NCBI GenBank assembly: GCA_041749255.1
Contig: JBGTBR010000087.1
Span: 57,814 to 121,813, forward strand
Length of the DNA stretch: 64,000 nt
Direction: 5' to 3'
DNA from: JABDLO01 sp041749255
GTDB taxonomy: Bacteria > Bacteroidota > Bacteroidia > Chitinophagales > Saprospiraceae
Below the pieces are notes generated by a model that saw only the letters and a list, made by a program, of their open reading frames with translations, made no database searches and was not told the DNA's origin. Positions 8,143 to 17,890 of this stretch are shown here, piece by piece (within the stretch, counting starts at the first letter, position 1; each line of letters opens with the position of its first letter). Position numbers and translations under genes: made by a program.

Positions 8143-9645
8143 ATGAATAAATTAATATTTACTGGAGTAATTCTATTATTCTCTTGTTCTAGTCCGCAGA
8201 CCAAAAATGATGCTCAATCACAAAATGGATATCCTGAAGACTTTGGCTTTAGCTCAAAAATTCTAGGGTTAATGATTGAGAAAGTGAAGGTTGAAGACTT
8301 AAATGTAAATAGTATACTTATTAAAAAGAAGGGAAAGACGGTATTACAAGCTCACTTTTACCCTCAAAAGCCGGACTATTTACACGATATAGCTTCAATC
8401 AGCAAAAGTATAACCTCTTTAATTATTGGCATCGCTATACATGAAGGTCATATCAACAGCGTGGAACAAAAAGTAGTGGAATTTTTCCCTGAAGATTCAT
8501 CACTATTTGACACCGATGCAAAAAAAGGCCTGACTGTAGAAAATCTTTTGACCATGACTTCAGGTATTTGCTCTGATTTTAATCATGGAGAACGATTACG
8601 TGATGATATGAAAATTACAGGCTCTCCCCTTTCACTTTCACTTGGCAATGAACTTTTCCACTCCCCCAATGAGCGATTTAATTACTGTTCTGCTGGTGTA
8701 CAGATACTTTCAATGATCATTTCCAATTCTGTTGGAATGACTCTTGAAAATTTTGCCATTGAAAAATTATTCAAACCTTTAGGAATAACCGAATTCATAT
8801 TTGGAACCGACCTGAACGGGTACACAAATGCCTCAGGTGATATTTTCCTGACAGCAGAAGGCTTATATAAAATAGGTCAGCTAGTATTAAATGAAGGTGA
8901 ATATGAAGGGGAGCAAATTGTTTCAAAGGGCTGGATAAACAAATCGACTTCTGTTCAAGTAAAATTAGATCAACAAGAATCCTATGGATACCTATGGTGG
9001 TTAAGAGATGATTTAGGTGGGCTTATTGAAGCTCAAGGAAGAGGAGGTCAGCGTCTTATTATTTTACCTGAAAAGAATATAGTAGTAGTAATGCTGGGTG
9101 CGGGTTTCAGTACTGATAAAATTGGTGAATTTATTGTAAATGCTATGAAATCTGATTCCACAATGGTGCATGACGAAAAAGGATTTAATTTACTTAAAAA
9201 CCAATTAGAGAGCATTCAAAGACCGTATAATACTATCCCGACTAAACCAATTCCCGAATTTGCTAATGATATTTATGGGAAAAAATTTATTTTTCAAAAT
9301 AATAGTCTTGGGTTAAACTATTTTATTTTGAATGCTAAGGATGTAAAATCTGCTTTCTTTATATTGGGATTGACCGTCAAAGGAATGAATGAAAATGAAG
9401 AAAGAAATGTTCCAATTGGTTTAAATGGAGAATACGTGATTTCAAACGCAACTCGCTTCAATACACCAATGGCTGCTCGTGCGGAATGGTTGGACACCCA
9501 ATCAGTTTCGATAGATTATAATGAATTTTCTAACGCTCACAAATACAAGATTACTATTGATTTTGATGATAAGGAAGCTTCATTTACAATACAGGACGAA
9601 GCTGACAATGGTGAAGCTTTAAAATTGTCAGCAAAAACAGATTGA
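8143..9645 (+). CDS. Lipoprotein serine hydrolase, beta-lactamase/PBP-like (class C fold)
   Basis: The start at 8143 gives a 500-residue protein with a lipoprotein signal peptide (LLFSC, acylated C15), so it is probably anchored to the membrane facing the periplasm. An upstream in-frame TTG adds six residues that would spoil the signal. The serine-hydrolase SxxK motif is S85-I-S-K88 (ASISKS). The second motif is Y181-C-S183 (FNYCSAG), where most relatives have YxN or YSN. The third region reads GRGGQRLIILPE in place of a KTG-like HxG motif. The residues match Pfam beta-lactamase-type esterases/peptidases rather than true antibiotic resistance enzymes. About 150 extra C-terminal residues form a lipocalin-like beta region often seen with such hydrolases. 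A role in cell-wall peptide or ester hydrolysis is a guess. Confidence 0.85.
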   Translation: MNKLIFTGVILLFSCSSPQTKNDAQSQNGYPEDFGFSSKILGLMIEKVKVEDLNVNSILIKKKGKTVLQAHFYPQKPDYLHDIASISKSITSLIIGIAIHEGHINSVEQKVVEFFPEDSSLFDTDAKKGLTVENLLTMTSGICSDFNHGERLRDDMKITGSPLSLSLGNELFHSPNERFNYCSAGVQILSMIISNSVGMTLENFAIEKLFKPLGITEFIFGTDLNGYTNASGDIFLTAEGLYKIGQLVLNEGEYEGEQIVSKGWINKSTSVQVKLDQQESYGYLWWLRDDLGGLIEAQGRGGQRLIILPEKNIVVVMLGAGFSTDKIGEFIVNAMKSDSTMVHDEKGFNLLKNQLESIQRPYNTIPTKPIPEFANDIYGKKFIFQNNSLGLNYFILNAKDVKSAFFILGLTVKGMNENEERNVPIGLNGEYVISNATRFNTPMAARAEWLDTQSVSIDYNEFSNAHKYKITIDFDDKEASFTIQDEADNGEALKLSAKTD

Positions 9646-9695
9646 TCCAACGTAGTTCGGGATTTCGGTGCCAATGGAGAGAAACAAGAAAAAAT

Positions 9696-11444
9696 ATGAA
9701 TTTTAGCTTGAAACTGTTTTACAGAATTATCTTTTGGATAAGTCTGATAGGACTGATTGCTATTATTACTGATTTCGGCTTTTCCCAGACTGACTTTTCT
9801 CAAAAACTCTTAGACGGGTTTTATTTCTTTGTACTTGGCCTTGGTCTGGTTTCCACATTTGTTCGCTATCGAAAGGAATTCACATTAATAAAAAGGAAAG
9901 TTTTCATTTTTGACTTTTTATCCATTGTCTTTACACTTTGGATATTTTATATGTATTTATTTGTGGGTGTGCCATTTGAAACGGATTTATTGTTGGATGA
10001 TCCTATATGGGTCAAAATGGCTGTTTTGTTGACGTTTATTCGAGAGTTTTCAGAATTAAAAATAAATTTTAATAGAACAGTCCTCAACCCTGCCCAGATT
10101 TTTATTCTCAGTTTCCTGTTCATTATTTTTATAGGCTCATTGCTTCTTATTCTACCCAACGCAACGTATGAAGGTATTTCATATTTAGATGCCCTTTTTA
10201 CATCCACCAGTGCTGTTTGTGTAACCGGTTTAGTAGTGGTGGACACGGGGACACATTTCACGTTATTTGGCCAAACCATCATAATGATTTTAATACAAGT
10301 GGGCGGTATTGGAATTTTGACGTTTGCGAGTTATTTCAGCTATTTCTTTAAAGGCGGTACCACCTACGAAAATCAATTGGCGCTGAGTGATATCACAAGT
10401 TCCAAAAAATTAGGAGAAGTGTTTTCAACTTTAAAATATATCATTCTTATTACTTTTGGCATAGAACTTTTTGCAGGTGCTTTGATTTTAACAAGTATTG
10501 ATTCCGGTGCCTTCAATTCTCAATCCGAACAACTTTTCTTTTCAGCTTTTCATGCCGTTTCTGCCTTCTGTAATGCAGGATTTTCAACACTAAGTGACAG
10601 TTTGTACGATACTGGCTTTCGCTTTAATTATTATCTGCAACTGGTAGTCATTTTTACATTTGTATTAGGAGGTTTGGGCTTTCCAATAGTCGTTAACATC
10701 TTGACATTTTTGAAGTATAAAATTTCAAACTTACTTTCATTTACACATAGAAAAAACAAATACCGCCCCTGGGTTCTAAACTTAAATAGTAGAATTACTC
10801 TCATTACTACGATTTCAATATCAATAGTTGCTTTCATCGCTTTTTATTTTCTTGAATACAATAACACTTTGGCAGAACATAGCGGTTTTGGTAAAGTGGT
10901 AACCGCACTTTTTGGGGCAACAACACCAAGAACAGCAGGATTTAACACCATAGATACGGCAACCATGGCTTTTCCAACGCTGATGATGGTTTTTCTCTTA
11001 ATGTGGATTGGAGCTTCACCGCAATCTACAGGTGGCGGTATTAAAACCAGTACTTTTGCCATTGCAACACTCAATATTTTAAGTTTGGCAAGAGGAAAAT
11101 CAAGAATAGAAATATTTAGAAGAGAAATTGCAGATATATCTGTACGAAGAGCTTTTGCCATTATATCTTTATCGTTAATGGTAATCGGTTTTGCAATAAT
11201 GCTCATTTCCATATTTGACCCCGAAAAAAAGTTGGTAGATATTGCTTTTGAATGTTTTTCGGCCTACAGTACAGTAGGGTTAAGTTTAGGAATAACAGGC
11301 GAGCTAAGCAGTGCAAGCAAATGTATAATTATTGTTGTAATGTTTGTGGGTCGTATCAGTATGCTGTCATTAGTTATTGCTGTGTTCAGAAAAATTAAAC
11401 ATAAAAACTACCACTACCCTAAGGAAGAAATCACAATCAATTAA
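9696..11444 (+). CDS. Potassium uptake channel subunit, TrkH/KtrB family
   Basis: Starting at ATG 9696 the protein has 582 residues. The four pore loops of the TrkH/KtrB family are all present with their selectivity-filter glycine: TSTSAVCVTGL, SAFCNAGFSTL, PRTAGFNTID and AYSTVGLSLG. Ahead of the pore domain there are about 120 residues with roughly four predicted membrane helices, an N-terminal extension common in Bacteroidota members and absent from classical KtrB. The TrkA-like regulator follows 11 bases downstream, so this is a two-gene K+ (or Na+/K+) uptake operon. A frame-linked TTG at 9642 overlaps the preceding gene, but the residues it adds are not conserved-looking, so the ATG is preferred. 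Confidence 0.93.
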   Translation: MNFSLKLFYRIIFWISLIGLIAIITDFGFSQTDFSQKLLDGFYFFVLGLGLVSTFVRYRKEFTLIKRKVFIFDFLSIVFTLWIFYMYLFVGVPFETDLLLDDPIWVKMAVLLTFIREFSELKINFNRTVLNPAQIFILSFLFIIFIGSLLLILPNATYEGISYLDALFTSTSAVCVTGLVVVDTGTHFTLFGQTIIMILIQVGGIGILTFASYFSYFFKGGTTYENQLALSDITSSKKLGEVFSTLKYIILITFGIELFAGALILTSIDSGAFNSQSEQLFFSAFHAVSAFCNAGFSTLSDSLYDTGFRFNYYLQLVVIFTFVLGGLGFPIVVNILTFLKYKISNLLSFTHRKNKYRPWVLNLNSRITLITTISISIVAFIAFYFLEYNNTLAEHSGFGKVVTALFGATTPRTAGFNTIDTATMAFPTLMMVFLLMWIGASPQSTGGGIKTSTFAIATLNILSLARGKSRIEIFRREIADISVRRAFAIISLSLMVIGFAIMLISIFDPEKKLVDIAFECFSAYSTVGLSLGITGELSSASKCIIIVVMFVGRISMLSLVIAVFRKIKHKNYHYPKEEITIN

Positions 11445-11455
11445 ATACATTTTAA

Positions 11456-12148
11456 ATGAAATATATTATTATCGGACTTGGAAATTTTGGTGCCTCACTT
11501 GCCCAAAAACTTACTGAACAAGGGAATGAAGTAATAGGTATTGATACCAGTATGACAAAAGTAGATGCCTACAAAGAAAAAATTTCTCATACCATTTGTA
11601 TGGATGCCACTGACGAGTTTACCGTTTCAGGACTTCCATTAAAAGAAACTGACATAGTCATTGTCGCTATAGGAGAAGACCAGGGAGCTAATGTAATGAC
11701 AACTGCACTTTTGAAAAATTTTGAAGTTAAAAGACTAATCAGTAGAGCCATAAACCCATTGCACGAAAAAGTATTACAAGCCATCGGAGTAGATGAAATT
11801 GTACATCCAGAAGAAGAAACAGCTGAGCGATGGGCAAAAAAATTGTGTTTGAGCAATGTGGTTGATTCATTTGAAATAAATGATGATTACAGTATCATTG
11901 AAGCTAAAGTTCCTGTTGATTATGTCGGAAAAACTATTCGTGAAGTTGGATTTCGAAGTGAATTTAAATTGTTGGTTTTAACAATTATCAAAAAAGTAGA
12001 AGTTAAAAGTATATTAGGTAAAACCAAAACCGAGACTCAAATACAAGGAGTTGCATCTGGAGATAATATACTTGAAATTAATGACATTCTGGTATTATAT
12101 GGTTCGAACAAAGATTTACAAGTCTTCCTTAAACAAAAAGTGAAATGA
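11456..12148 (+). CDS. Potassium uptake regulatory subunit, TrkA/KtrA family
   Basis: This 230-residue cytosolic protein has an N-terminal RCK/TrkA-N Rossmann domain with the nucleotide-binding motif GLGNFGASLAQKL (residues about 7-19) and the acidic residue closing beta 2 (VIGIDTS). The C-terminal part from about residue 145 fits a TrkA-C domain. RCK rings bind ATP/ADP or NAD(H) and gate the TrkH/KtrB channel. It follows the channel gene by 11 bases and must be its partner. The single RCK unit matches KtrA rather than the duplicated enterobacterial TrkA. Confidence 0.93.
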   Translation: MKYIIIGLGNFGASLAQKLTEQGNEVIGIDTSMTKVDAYKEKISHTICMDATDEFTVSGLPLKETDIVIVAIGEDQGANVMTTALLKNFEVKRLISRAINPLHEKVLQAIGVDEIVHPEEETAERWAKKLCLSNVVDSFEINDDYSIIEAKVPVDYVGKTIREVGFRSEFKLLVLTIIKKVEVKSILGKTKTETQIQGVASGDNILEINDILVLYGSNKDLQVFLKQKVK

Positions 12149-12379
12149 TGCTAAAAAATTGTATAGCAACATTTTCAGAATATTGAGACACTGTTTGACT
12201 ATAGGAGCTAAGAAATTTAGGGGGCCTTTCGTCAATAGGTCAGACAAGTTTACCACTGCACTTTGAACTTACTAAAAACCCACATCTTTATGATAGCAAC
12301 TTATATACAAGATTATTTTTAAAATGTCTGTGTGAAGTATTACATTACAGAGCATTTGAATTAAATAACGGGGTTTTCA

Positions 12380-13279
12380 ATGAAAGGCAAAAAGGAAATT
12401 CTTAATATCGAAACGCTTGAGATGTTCGAACGGCTGATTAACCTGGATTTGAAGCATTATGATATTGATATGATGGTAATGCCGGGAACTCTTGAGGATA
12501 AGCATAAAAATTGTGAATCAATCCCGGCATTGAGAAGACAGTTTAACCTGATTTACTTATTGCTGGAAGGAGAACACGATGTTAAGTTGGGTGCTGACCA
12601 GCTGGAGTTATATCCTAATGATCTTGTCATTGTTCCTGAAAACACACTTTACGCAAGCGACCATATAAAAAACTGCAAGGGCTTTTGCATTCATTTCAAA
12701 TCAGAATTTCTGAAACCACAACTTGCAAGATCCCTTACGGAAGAATTTCCTTATTTTCATTTTGATGCACCACATATCATTAACCTCAATCAGCTTGAGA
12801 GTGAAATTATTCAGAATTCGTTTAAAAATATTATTGAGGAATATGACCGTTCATCACCTGAAAAGAATTTTCTGCTTTGCAATCTCATTCTCATTTTGTT
12901 GTTAAGAGTACGCGAAATATACCGGACTCGTGTTAAAGATTTTAATAGAAATATTAGCAGGCATGAACAATTAGCTTATAGTTTTAAGCTGCTGGTGGAG
13001 AAACAGTTTTTAGATAACCGATCAGTAAATGATTATGCAGAGATGTTGCACATCTCATCAAAATATCTTACAGAAGTGGTAAGTGAAATATTAGGTCGTT
13101 CACCTTTACAGATTATTCACGACATTTTATTGCTCGAAGCAAAAGTTCAGTTGCGTTCAACTAATAAATCCGTATCAGAAATTGCATATTATCTGAAATT
13201 TGATGACCCTTCACACTTTACTCATTTTATTAAAAAGCGGACGGGCGTTTCTCCCCAAGAGCTTCGAAAGAAACTCTGA
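12380..13279 (+). CDS. AraC/XylS-family transcriptional regulator
   Basis: The 299-residue protein has an N-terminal cupin-like sensor region (PALRRQFNLIYLLLEGEHDVKLG, LYPNDLVIVPENTLYAS). Two C-terminal helix-turn-helix motifs cover residues about 200-299 (SVNDYAEMLHISSKYLTEVV and VSEIAYYLKFDDPSHFTHFIKK), the hallmark of AraC-type DNA-binding domains. The gene 78 bases downstream encodes a cupin and is the most obvious target. The 230 bases upstream show no clear operator. The effector is unknown. Confidence 0.92.
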   Translation: MKGKKEILNIETLEMFERLINLDLKHYDIDMMVMPGTLEDKHKNCESIPALRRQFNLIYLLLEGEHDVKLGADQLELYPNDLVIVPENTLYASDHIKNCKGFCIHFKSEFLKPQLARSLTEEFPYFHFDAPHIINLNQLESEIIQNSFKNIIEEYDRSSPEKNFLLCNLILILLLRVREIYRTRVKDFNRNISRHEQLAYSFKLLVEKQFLDNRSVNDYAEMLHISSKYLTEVVSEILGRSPLQIIHDILLLEAKVQLRSTNKSVSEIAYYLKFDDPSHFTHFIKKRTGVSPQELRKKL

Positions 13280-13357
13280 ATTATACATACTTTAACGAAA
13301 TATTTACAAGTCTACTTCAGCATTGTTGATTTTCTTTGATACTTAAAAAAAGGAAAA

Positions 13358-13738
13358 ATGGAAAAAGTTATCAACAATTCTAAAATGGCAGAATGGAAAA
13401 ATTTCGGCACACCCGATGAAGTCCGTGAATTTCCTAAAGGAAAGCTTGAACTCTTAAATATTGGTGGTGCCCTAATTGGTCGCGGTATTTTTGAACCCGG
13501 TTGGCGATGGGCAACTTCTGTTCAACCATTTGCTAAAACCCACAGTTGCGAAGCTCCGCATTTTCAGTATCATGTATCCGGTATTTTACATGTGGTAATG
13601 GATGACGGAACTGAATTTGATTTAAAGCCCGGTGATGTATCATTGTTACCATCAGGACATGATGCCTGGACTGTGGGCAATGAATCAGCTGTAGTCATAG
13701 ATTTTCAAGGTATGATAGATTACGCCAAACTTCTTTAA
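13358..13738 (+). CDS. Single-domain cupin protein
   Basis: This 126-residue protein has the conserved cupin beta-barrel: a first motif around HSCEAPHFQYHVSGILHVVMDDG (residues about 62-85) and a second around LKPGDVSLLPSGHDAWTVG (about 89-107). The two His/Glu clusters could hold a metal. Small cupins of this kind include isomerases, dioxygenases and sensor proteins, so the reaction cannot be named. The AraC regulator immediately upstream is in the same orientation and probably controls it. The start at 13358 has the A/G-rich sequence AAAAAAAGGAAAA just in front. Confidence 0.85.
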   Translation: MEKVINNSKMAEWKNFGTPDEVREFPKGKLELLNIGGALIGRGIFEPGWRWATSVQPFAKTHSCEAPHFQYHVSGILHVVMDDGTEFDLKPGDVSLLPSGHDAWTVGNESAVVIDFQGMIDYAKLL

Positions 13739-13786
13739 AACAGATTCTAGTATCAGGTAAGGGAGGAAAGGTAAAAAGTAGAAGCC

Positions 13787-13820
13787 ATATTGTGGATTAG
13801 GCAATATCTGTCTTTTTTTA
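13787..13820 (+). terminator. Possible rho-independent terminator after the cupin gene
   Basis: A 6-bp stem (ATATTG at 13787-13792 with CAATAT at 13802-13807, loop of nine bases) is followed by CTGTCTTTTTTTATTTTTT. The stem is short and AT-rich, so its strength is doubtful, but the U-run and its position 50 bases past the cupin stop are appropriate. Confidence 0.35.
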
Positions 13821-14392
13821 TTTTTTCGATTGCTTTTAATACCTTTTTATTGTAAGTTGACAAAAGACTTGCAATACTTTGCGCGCTCTTGTCCGTGGTC
13901 AAAGCCCGAATTATTTCAAATGAAAACTACACCTTGTACAACTTAATCCATAGGTTTAGAAAGCCCAATGGGTATTTACAAATGGATCATTTTAAAGGCA
14001 AGGAACAATTGCCAGTCTACCTTGGTTGTAAGGCACTTTCTATCTTTTTCTCTTGCTTTAACTCCTGTAAATTCATTCCCCCCAAATATGGAGAAAAAGT
14101 AAACCGTCATTCAGAGTTACCTAAAAACATCTTACCAACACAGAACATTTGGGTTTAGTCAAATCCAAGGATCTCCAGATTATATGTTAGAAAAATCCAC
14201 ACTACATATAAATAACCAATATTAAATCATAGAATATGAACCACAAAATAAAGATAGGATGTCAATGCTTTAAAAAATTATCCGTAAATAAAATATCCGT
14301 TTATATTTGACGTCGGTCAATTTGATACAAAGTAGCCCTTTATTTGGAACCGGCTTTGTTCAATTTAGAACATTCAAAATAAATGATGTATA
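13821..14392 (+). other. Gene-poor stretch, no supported gene
   Basis: This stretch of nearly 600 bases has one open frame of 89 codons from a TTG at 13889 to 14158. Its predicted protein (MSVVKARIISNENYTLYNL...) has no recognisable domain or signal peptide, and codon use looks random. It may be debris of a lost gene. Further on I see AT-rich sequence with short repeats of ATATAAATA and AAATATCCGT but no hairpin, tRNA or convincing promoter until the methyltransferase at 14393. Confidence 0.4.
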
Positions 14393-14929
14393 ATGAAGAA
14401 TAAATTACTATTAAAAAGATACAATAAAACACTGGATTTTATTAAAAAACATGTACCTATTAACTCTAAAATATTGGATTTAGGCACAGAAAATCCTTTT
14501 TCACTCATAATGAAGAAAGAAGGATACGATGTAATCAATACACAAGGAGAAAATTTGGATACGGATTTTCTGAAGTATGCAGAAACGGATGCAGATTATA
14601 TTTCCGCATTTGAAATATTCGAGCACATGCTTGCTCCTTTTAATATCCTGAATGAAATCAAAACTGGAAAGTTAATTGCTTCTGTTCCTCTAAAATTATG
14701 GTTTGCAAGCGCATACTGGAATAAAAATGACGATTGGGATAAACACTATCACGAATATGAAATAAAGCAGTTTAATTTTCTATTGGAAAAAACCGGATGG
14801 GAAATTAAGGACAGTCAGACCTGGACATCGAGTGATTGGAGAAAAATTGGAATAAGACCTTTTTTAAGACATTTTACTCCCCGTTACTATATTGTTTATT
14901 GTGAAAAAAATTATGCTATCAACCAATAA
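14393..14929 (+). CDS. Small SAM-dependent methyltransferase-like protein
   Basis: The 178-residue protein has a reduced class I methyltransferase fold: the motif I region KILDLGTENPFSLIMKKEGY (residues about 25-44), an acidic residue near NTQGENLDTD, and the motif ISAFEIFEHM that resembles the post-III segment of methyltransferase type 11/12 proteins (DLIxAxEVLEH). The glycine-rich loop is shortened to GTEN, so SAM binding may be altered. The C-terminal half is rich in Trp and basic residues (WTSSDWRKIGIRPFLRHF). It lies 32 bases before a DHFR/RibD-like gene; I see no functional link. Confidence 0.7.
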   Translation: MKNKLLLKRYNKTLDFIKKHVPINSKILDLGTENPFSLIMKKEGYDVINTQGENLDTDFLKYAETDADYISAFEIFEHMLAPFNILNEIKTGKLIASVPLKLWFASAYWNKNDDWDKHYHEYEIKQFNFLLEKTGWEIKDSQTWTSSDWRKIGIRPFLRHFTPRYYIVYCEKNYAINQ

Positions 14930-14961
14930 ATTATTACGGTAATAAAATAGATGCGACAAGT

Positions 14962-15486
14962 ATGAGAAAAGTAGTTTTAGGACTTGCAATTAGTTTAGAC
15001 GGATACATTGAGGGACCGAATGGAGAATATGATTGGTGTTTTACGGATCAGGATTATGGTCTTTCGGATTTCTTCAAACGAGTTGACACATTATTTATAG
15101 GTAGAAAATCGTACGAAATGACACAAGCTATCGGCGATAGTTTTGGTGAAGGTTTTCCAAAATTTAAAGAATACATTTTTTCAACAACACTTGAAAAAGT
15201 AAAAGATGAAGCAGTACTAATTACTGGAGACATAAAGACAGAGGTTTCAAAAATTAAAAAAGAAAAAGGGAAAGATATTTGGCTGTTTGGTGGTGCAGGA
15301 TTGACAACTTCTCTTATAAACCTAGGATTGGTAGATGAGATTTCATTGGCTGTCCACCCCATCCTTCTCGGTGCAGGTAAGCCATTGTTTAAAGACATAT
15401 TACAAAGAATTCCTCTTAAACTTCTAGAAACTAAAACCTATTCAACAGGACTTGTCTCCTTAACATATGCATTAAATCAAAGATAA
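14962..15486 (+). CDS. Dihydrofolate reductase/RibD C-terminal domain family protein
   Basis: The 174-residue protein begins RKVVLGLAISLDGYIEGPNG, the signature of the RibD_C/DHFR-like family (YyaP/YwjB type), and contains LFIGRKSYEMTQ and KDIWLFGGAGLTTSLINLGLVDE. The fold binds NADPH. True FolA activity is unlikely because these small relatives lack conserved substrate residues of DHFR, and their substrates are mostly unknown. The gene follows the methyltransferase-like gene by 32 bases in the same direction and could be cotranscribed. Confidence 0.85.
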   Translation: MRKVVLGLAISLDGYIEGPNGEYDWCFTDQDYGLSDFFKRVDTLFIGRKSYEMTQAIGDSFGEGFPKFKEYIFSTTLEKVKDEAVLITGDIKTEVSKIKKEKGKDIWLFGGAGLTTSLINLGLVDEISLAVHPILLGAGKPLFKDILQRIPLKLLETKTYSTGLVSLTYALNQR

Positions 15487-15608
15487 CCAAACACAACCCG
15501 AATAGGGTGGAGTGGTTTTCACATCATCCATATTAGACTATTAACTCACACACAAAACAAAAACAGTGGACAAAGCCCATAGGCTATTCTAAGTTTATTA
15601 AGGGCAGT

Positions 15609-16277
15609 TTACTCCTCTTTGTCATATTCATCGTCCTTATAAAAGTCCTTATTAAACTGAATAGGTTCATTCTTTTTCATGGCAGACATCTTCATTGCCA
15701 TCGCAATACGCGCCTTCTTTTCTTTTGAAAACATAATACTTACATCATCGTCATTTGCCGAAAACCGGAGTGTGTTGGTGATAGAAATATTCCTTGCTGT
15801 GTCTTCCACATTATGATTTGCACCTATGTACGCAAACGTCCATGACTTTTGCTTCAGCTCTTCAATAAGTTCTCTCACCTGTTTGCGTGAGTAAACCTGA
15901 GAAGCGTTTTCAATGCCATCGGTAAGTATGGTGACAAGAACATTGGAAGTAATATCGTGCGGTAAGTCCTCTTTCAATCGGGAGACACTCATTACTATTG
16001 CGTCGTAAAGCGGTGTTACATGATCTGGTTGATAAAGTTCCTCATTGAGTGGACTGAGTTTCTCTACCTCTACATTCCAGAGGAGTTCCTTTATTCCCCG
16101 CCCATTAAAACAGACAAGGGAGATATAGTGCTTCTGTTCAGGAAACCTTTTTTCAACATCCTTAATCGTTTCCACGACCTCATTAAAACCACTGATAGTT
16201 GGCTTTTTTATGTCTTTCATTGAGCCGCTTTCATCTAAAATGATGAGATTGTAAACATGGTGTTTTTTATTTATCAT
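15609..16277 (-). CDS. von Willebrand factor A domain protein
   Basis: The 222-residue cytosolic protein is essentially one VWA domain. The MIDAS motif DxSxS is D15-E-S17-G-S19 in IILDESGSMKDIK, and the fourth-strand acidic residue is in VTILTDGIEN. It has no signal peptide or membrane helix and ends in an acidic/basic tail (KDDEYDKEE). Stand-alone VWA proteins bind protein partners in a metal-dependent way, and no AAA+ MoxR-like ATPase or kinase partner is next to it. It is transcribed divergently from the hydrolase at 16537. Confidence 0.88.
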   Translation of the reverse strand: MINKKHHVYNLIILDESGSMKDIKKPTISGFNEVVETIKDVEKRFPEQKHYISLVCFNGRGIKELLWNVEVEKLSPLNEELYQPDHVTPLYDAIVMSVSRLKEDLPHDITSNVLVTILTDGIENASQVYSRKQVRELIEELKQKSWTFAYIGANHNVEDTARNISITNTLRFSANDDDVSIMFSKEKKARIAMAMKMSAMKKNEPIQFNKDFYKDDEYDKEE

Positions 16278-16536
16278 GACTTAGTATATATGAATTGTGA
16301 CTTTCCCTGCTTGCAAAACTTAAAAATACAATTATTTTAAGAAATATTTTTTTAACATACGTTTATTGACATAGTTTTGTAGGCTAACATGTTGAAGCCA
16401 CTATATGCCATTTATAGTAAGCCACATAAGCGTTGGTGACAATGTAACATGAACAATGAAATCAACTATTTGGTGATGGGTTTGGCTATGAAAGCATTGA
16501 ATATAAAAGTCTGACATAACTCTAAATTACAGACAG

Positions 16537-17502
16537 ATGCGAAGTTTCCTTGTATTCCTAATCCTTTTACTAACCATTTATAATTACTGGTTAGGACAGG
16601 ATATCAAGAGCTTTCATAATGGCCCTGAAACATTGTATTACGAGGAGTTTGGAAATGGACCCGCTCTTTATATTTTATCTGGTGGCCCGGGTGAAGCACC
16701 TGATCATCCTTTTCGTCAAATTGTGGATAGCTTTAAATCCTATTATACATGCGTCATAATTCATCAACGTGGTTCCGGAAAATCGAGGGATATACCGATT
16801 AATGAAGAGAATATAACCATTGAGAAATACACGGAAGATATTGATATTTTGAGAAAATTACGAGGCGATAAGAATATCACCCTTTTAGGCATGTCCTGGG
16901 GTGGTTTACTCGCAATGAATTATGCTGCATTACATCCTCAGTCAGTTTCTAATCTGATCCTTATCTGTTCAGCTCCTCCTTCATATAAAGTTTGGAACGT
17001 ACTTAACGATAATCAATATGCGAGGCGTTCAATTGTGGAATTGGATTCAATGGCTATGTTACAAAAGGTGTTCTCGACAAAAACCGATAAGGAGTTGGAT
17101 TCTCTTAAAAGGATCAATCCACATTGCAAAGAGGTTGAAGCCTATAAGGAATTTATCGCTTTGCATGTGAGAGCAATGTATTATGACAAAAGTAAAATAT
17201 CGAAAAAGAACCTTGACCATCTCTTTTACAGGTTCAATTTTCAACCCATTCCAATAATTGACAAGCAAGTGATAGAAAGCAAGTGGGATATCACAGAAAA
17301 ATTAAAAAAATTAAATATTCGTGCTTTGATTGTTTATGGCCGACAAGACGATCAAGGTGAATCGACTTTCTATCTGCAAAAGGAAAGTTTAAAATTGAGT
17401 GAAACACACGTGATAGAAAAATGCGGGCATGCGATTTTAGAAGAGCAACCAATAGAGTTTTTCAAAATTCTAATGGACTATGTAAAGAGGACAAGGAGTT
17501 AA
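16537..17502 (+). CDS. Secreted alpha/beta hydrolase, proline iminopeptidase-like (S33)
   Basis: The 321-residue protein has an N-terminal signal peptide (MRSFLVFLILLLTIYNYWLG). The mature enzyme has the oxyanion-loop motif LSGGPGEAP and the conserved QRGSGKS of prolyl aminopeptidase relatives. The nucleophile elbow is GMSWGG, and the general-base histidine sits in KCGHAILEEQP near the C-terminus. Length fits family S33. The likely role is periplasmic peptide hydrolysis, but many S33-like proteins are esterases, so the substrate is open. Upstream of the start there is an A/T-rich leader without a clear ribosome binding site. Confidence 0.85.
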   Translation: MRSFLVFLILLLTIYNYWLGQDIKSFHNGPETLYYEEFGNGPALYILSGGPGEAPDHPFRQIVDSFKSYYTCVIIHQRGSGKSRDIPINEENITIEKYTEDIDILRKLRGDKNITLLGMSWGGLLAMNYAALHPQSVSNLILICSAPPSYKVWNVLNDNQYARRSIVELDSMAMLQKVFSTKTDKELDSLKRINPHCKEVEAYKEFIALHVRAMYYDKSKISKKNLDHLFYRFNFQPIPIIDKQVIESKWDITEKLKKLNIRALIVYGRQDDQGESTFYLQKESLKLSETHVIEKCGHAILEEQPIEFFKILMDYVKRTRS

Positions 17503-17890
17503 TCTAAAGGATGATTTAATGGCTTCTCACCTTCAAAGATTTTAATCGTTTTAAACTTCTTATATGAATTCTCCCCGAAAAGATGTCAGCCTTTATAGTG
17601 ACGGAAGTTATTGCCAGACTCCAGGAATTAAAACGAATTGCTGAATCAGAAGAAAAATCCACCCCTAAAACTTAATCCATTTTTCCTGGGTAATTGTATG
17701 AGAATCATTTCTGAGGAGTAACCATAATTACAGATTTTCTTTCCATCTCTATTAAATGACGGGAAGCCAATGTGATCATTAGGCAAACCATTCATTTGCG
17801 ATATTGTAAAAGACTTATATAGCCCGTTTTTATTCCTATGTGGGTACCATTTTGTATTTATAAAGGTTTACTTTTATCCTGTTAGTAACT
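17503..17890 (+). other. Intergenic stretch with a possible 30-residue peptide
   Basis: This 388-base gap holds one small frame at 17583-17675, encoding MSAFIVTEVIARLQELKRIA and a charged tail (30 residues). It reads like an amphipathic helix and might be a gene remnant, but nothing confirms expression. The rest is AT-rich with no hairpin or repeat that I can support. Confidence 0.25.

Noticed and set aside
13889..14158. 89-codon plus-strand frame from a TTG start
   Set aside because: No domain, signal peptide or neighbour supports it, and the start is rare with no ribosome binding site.
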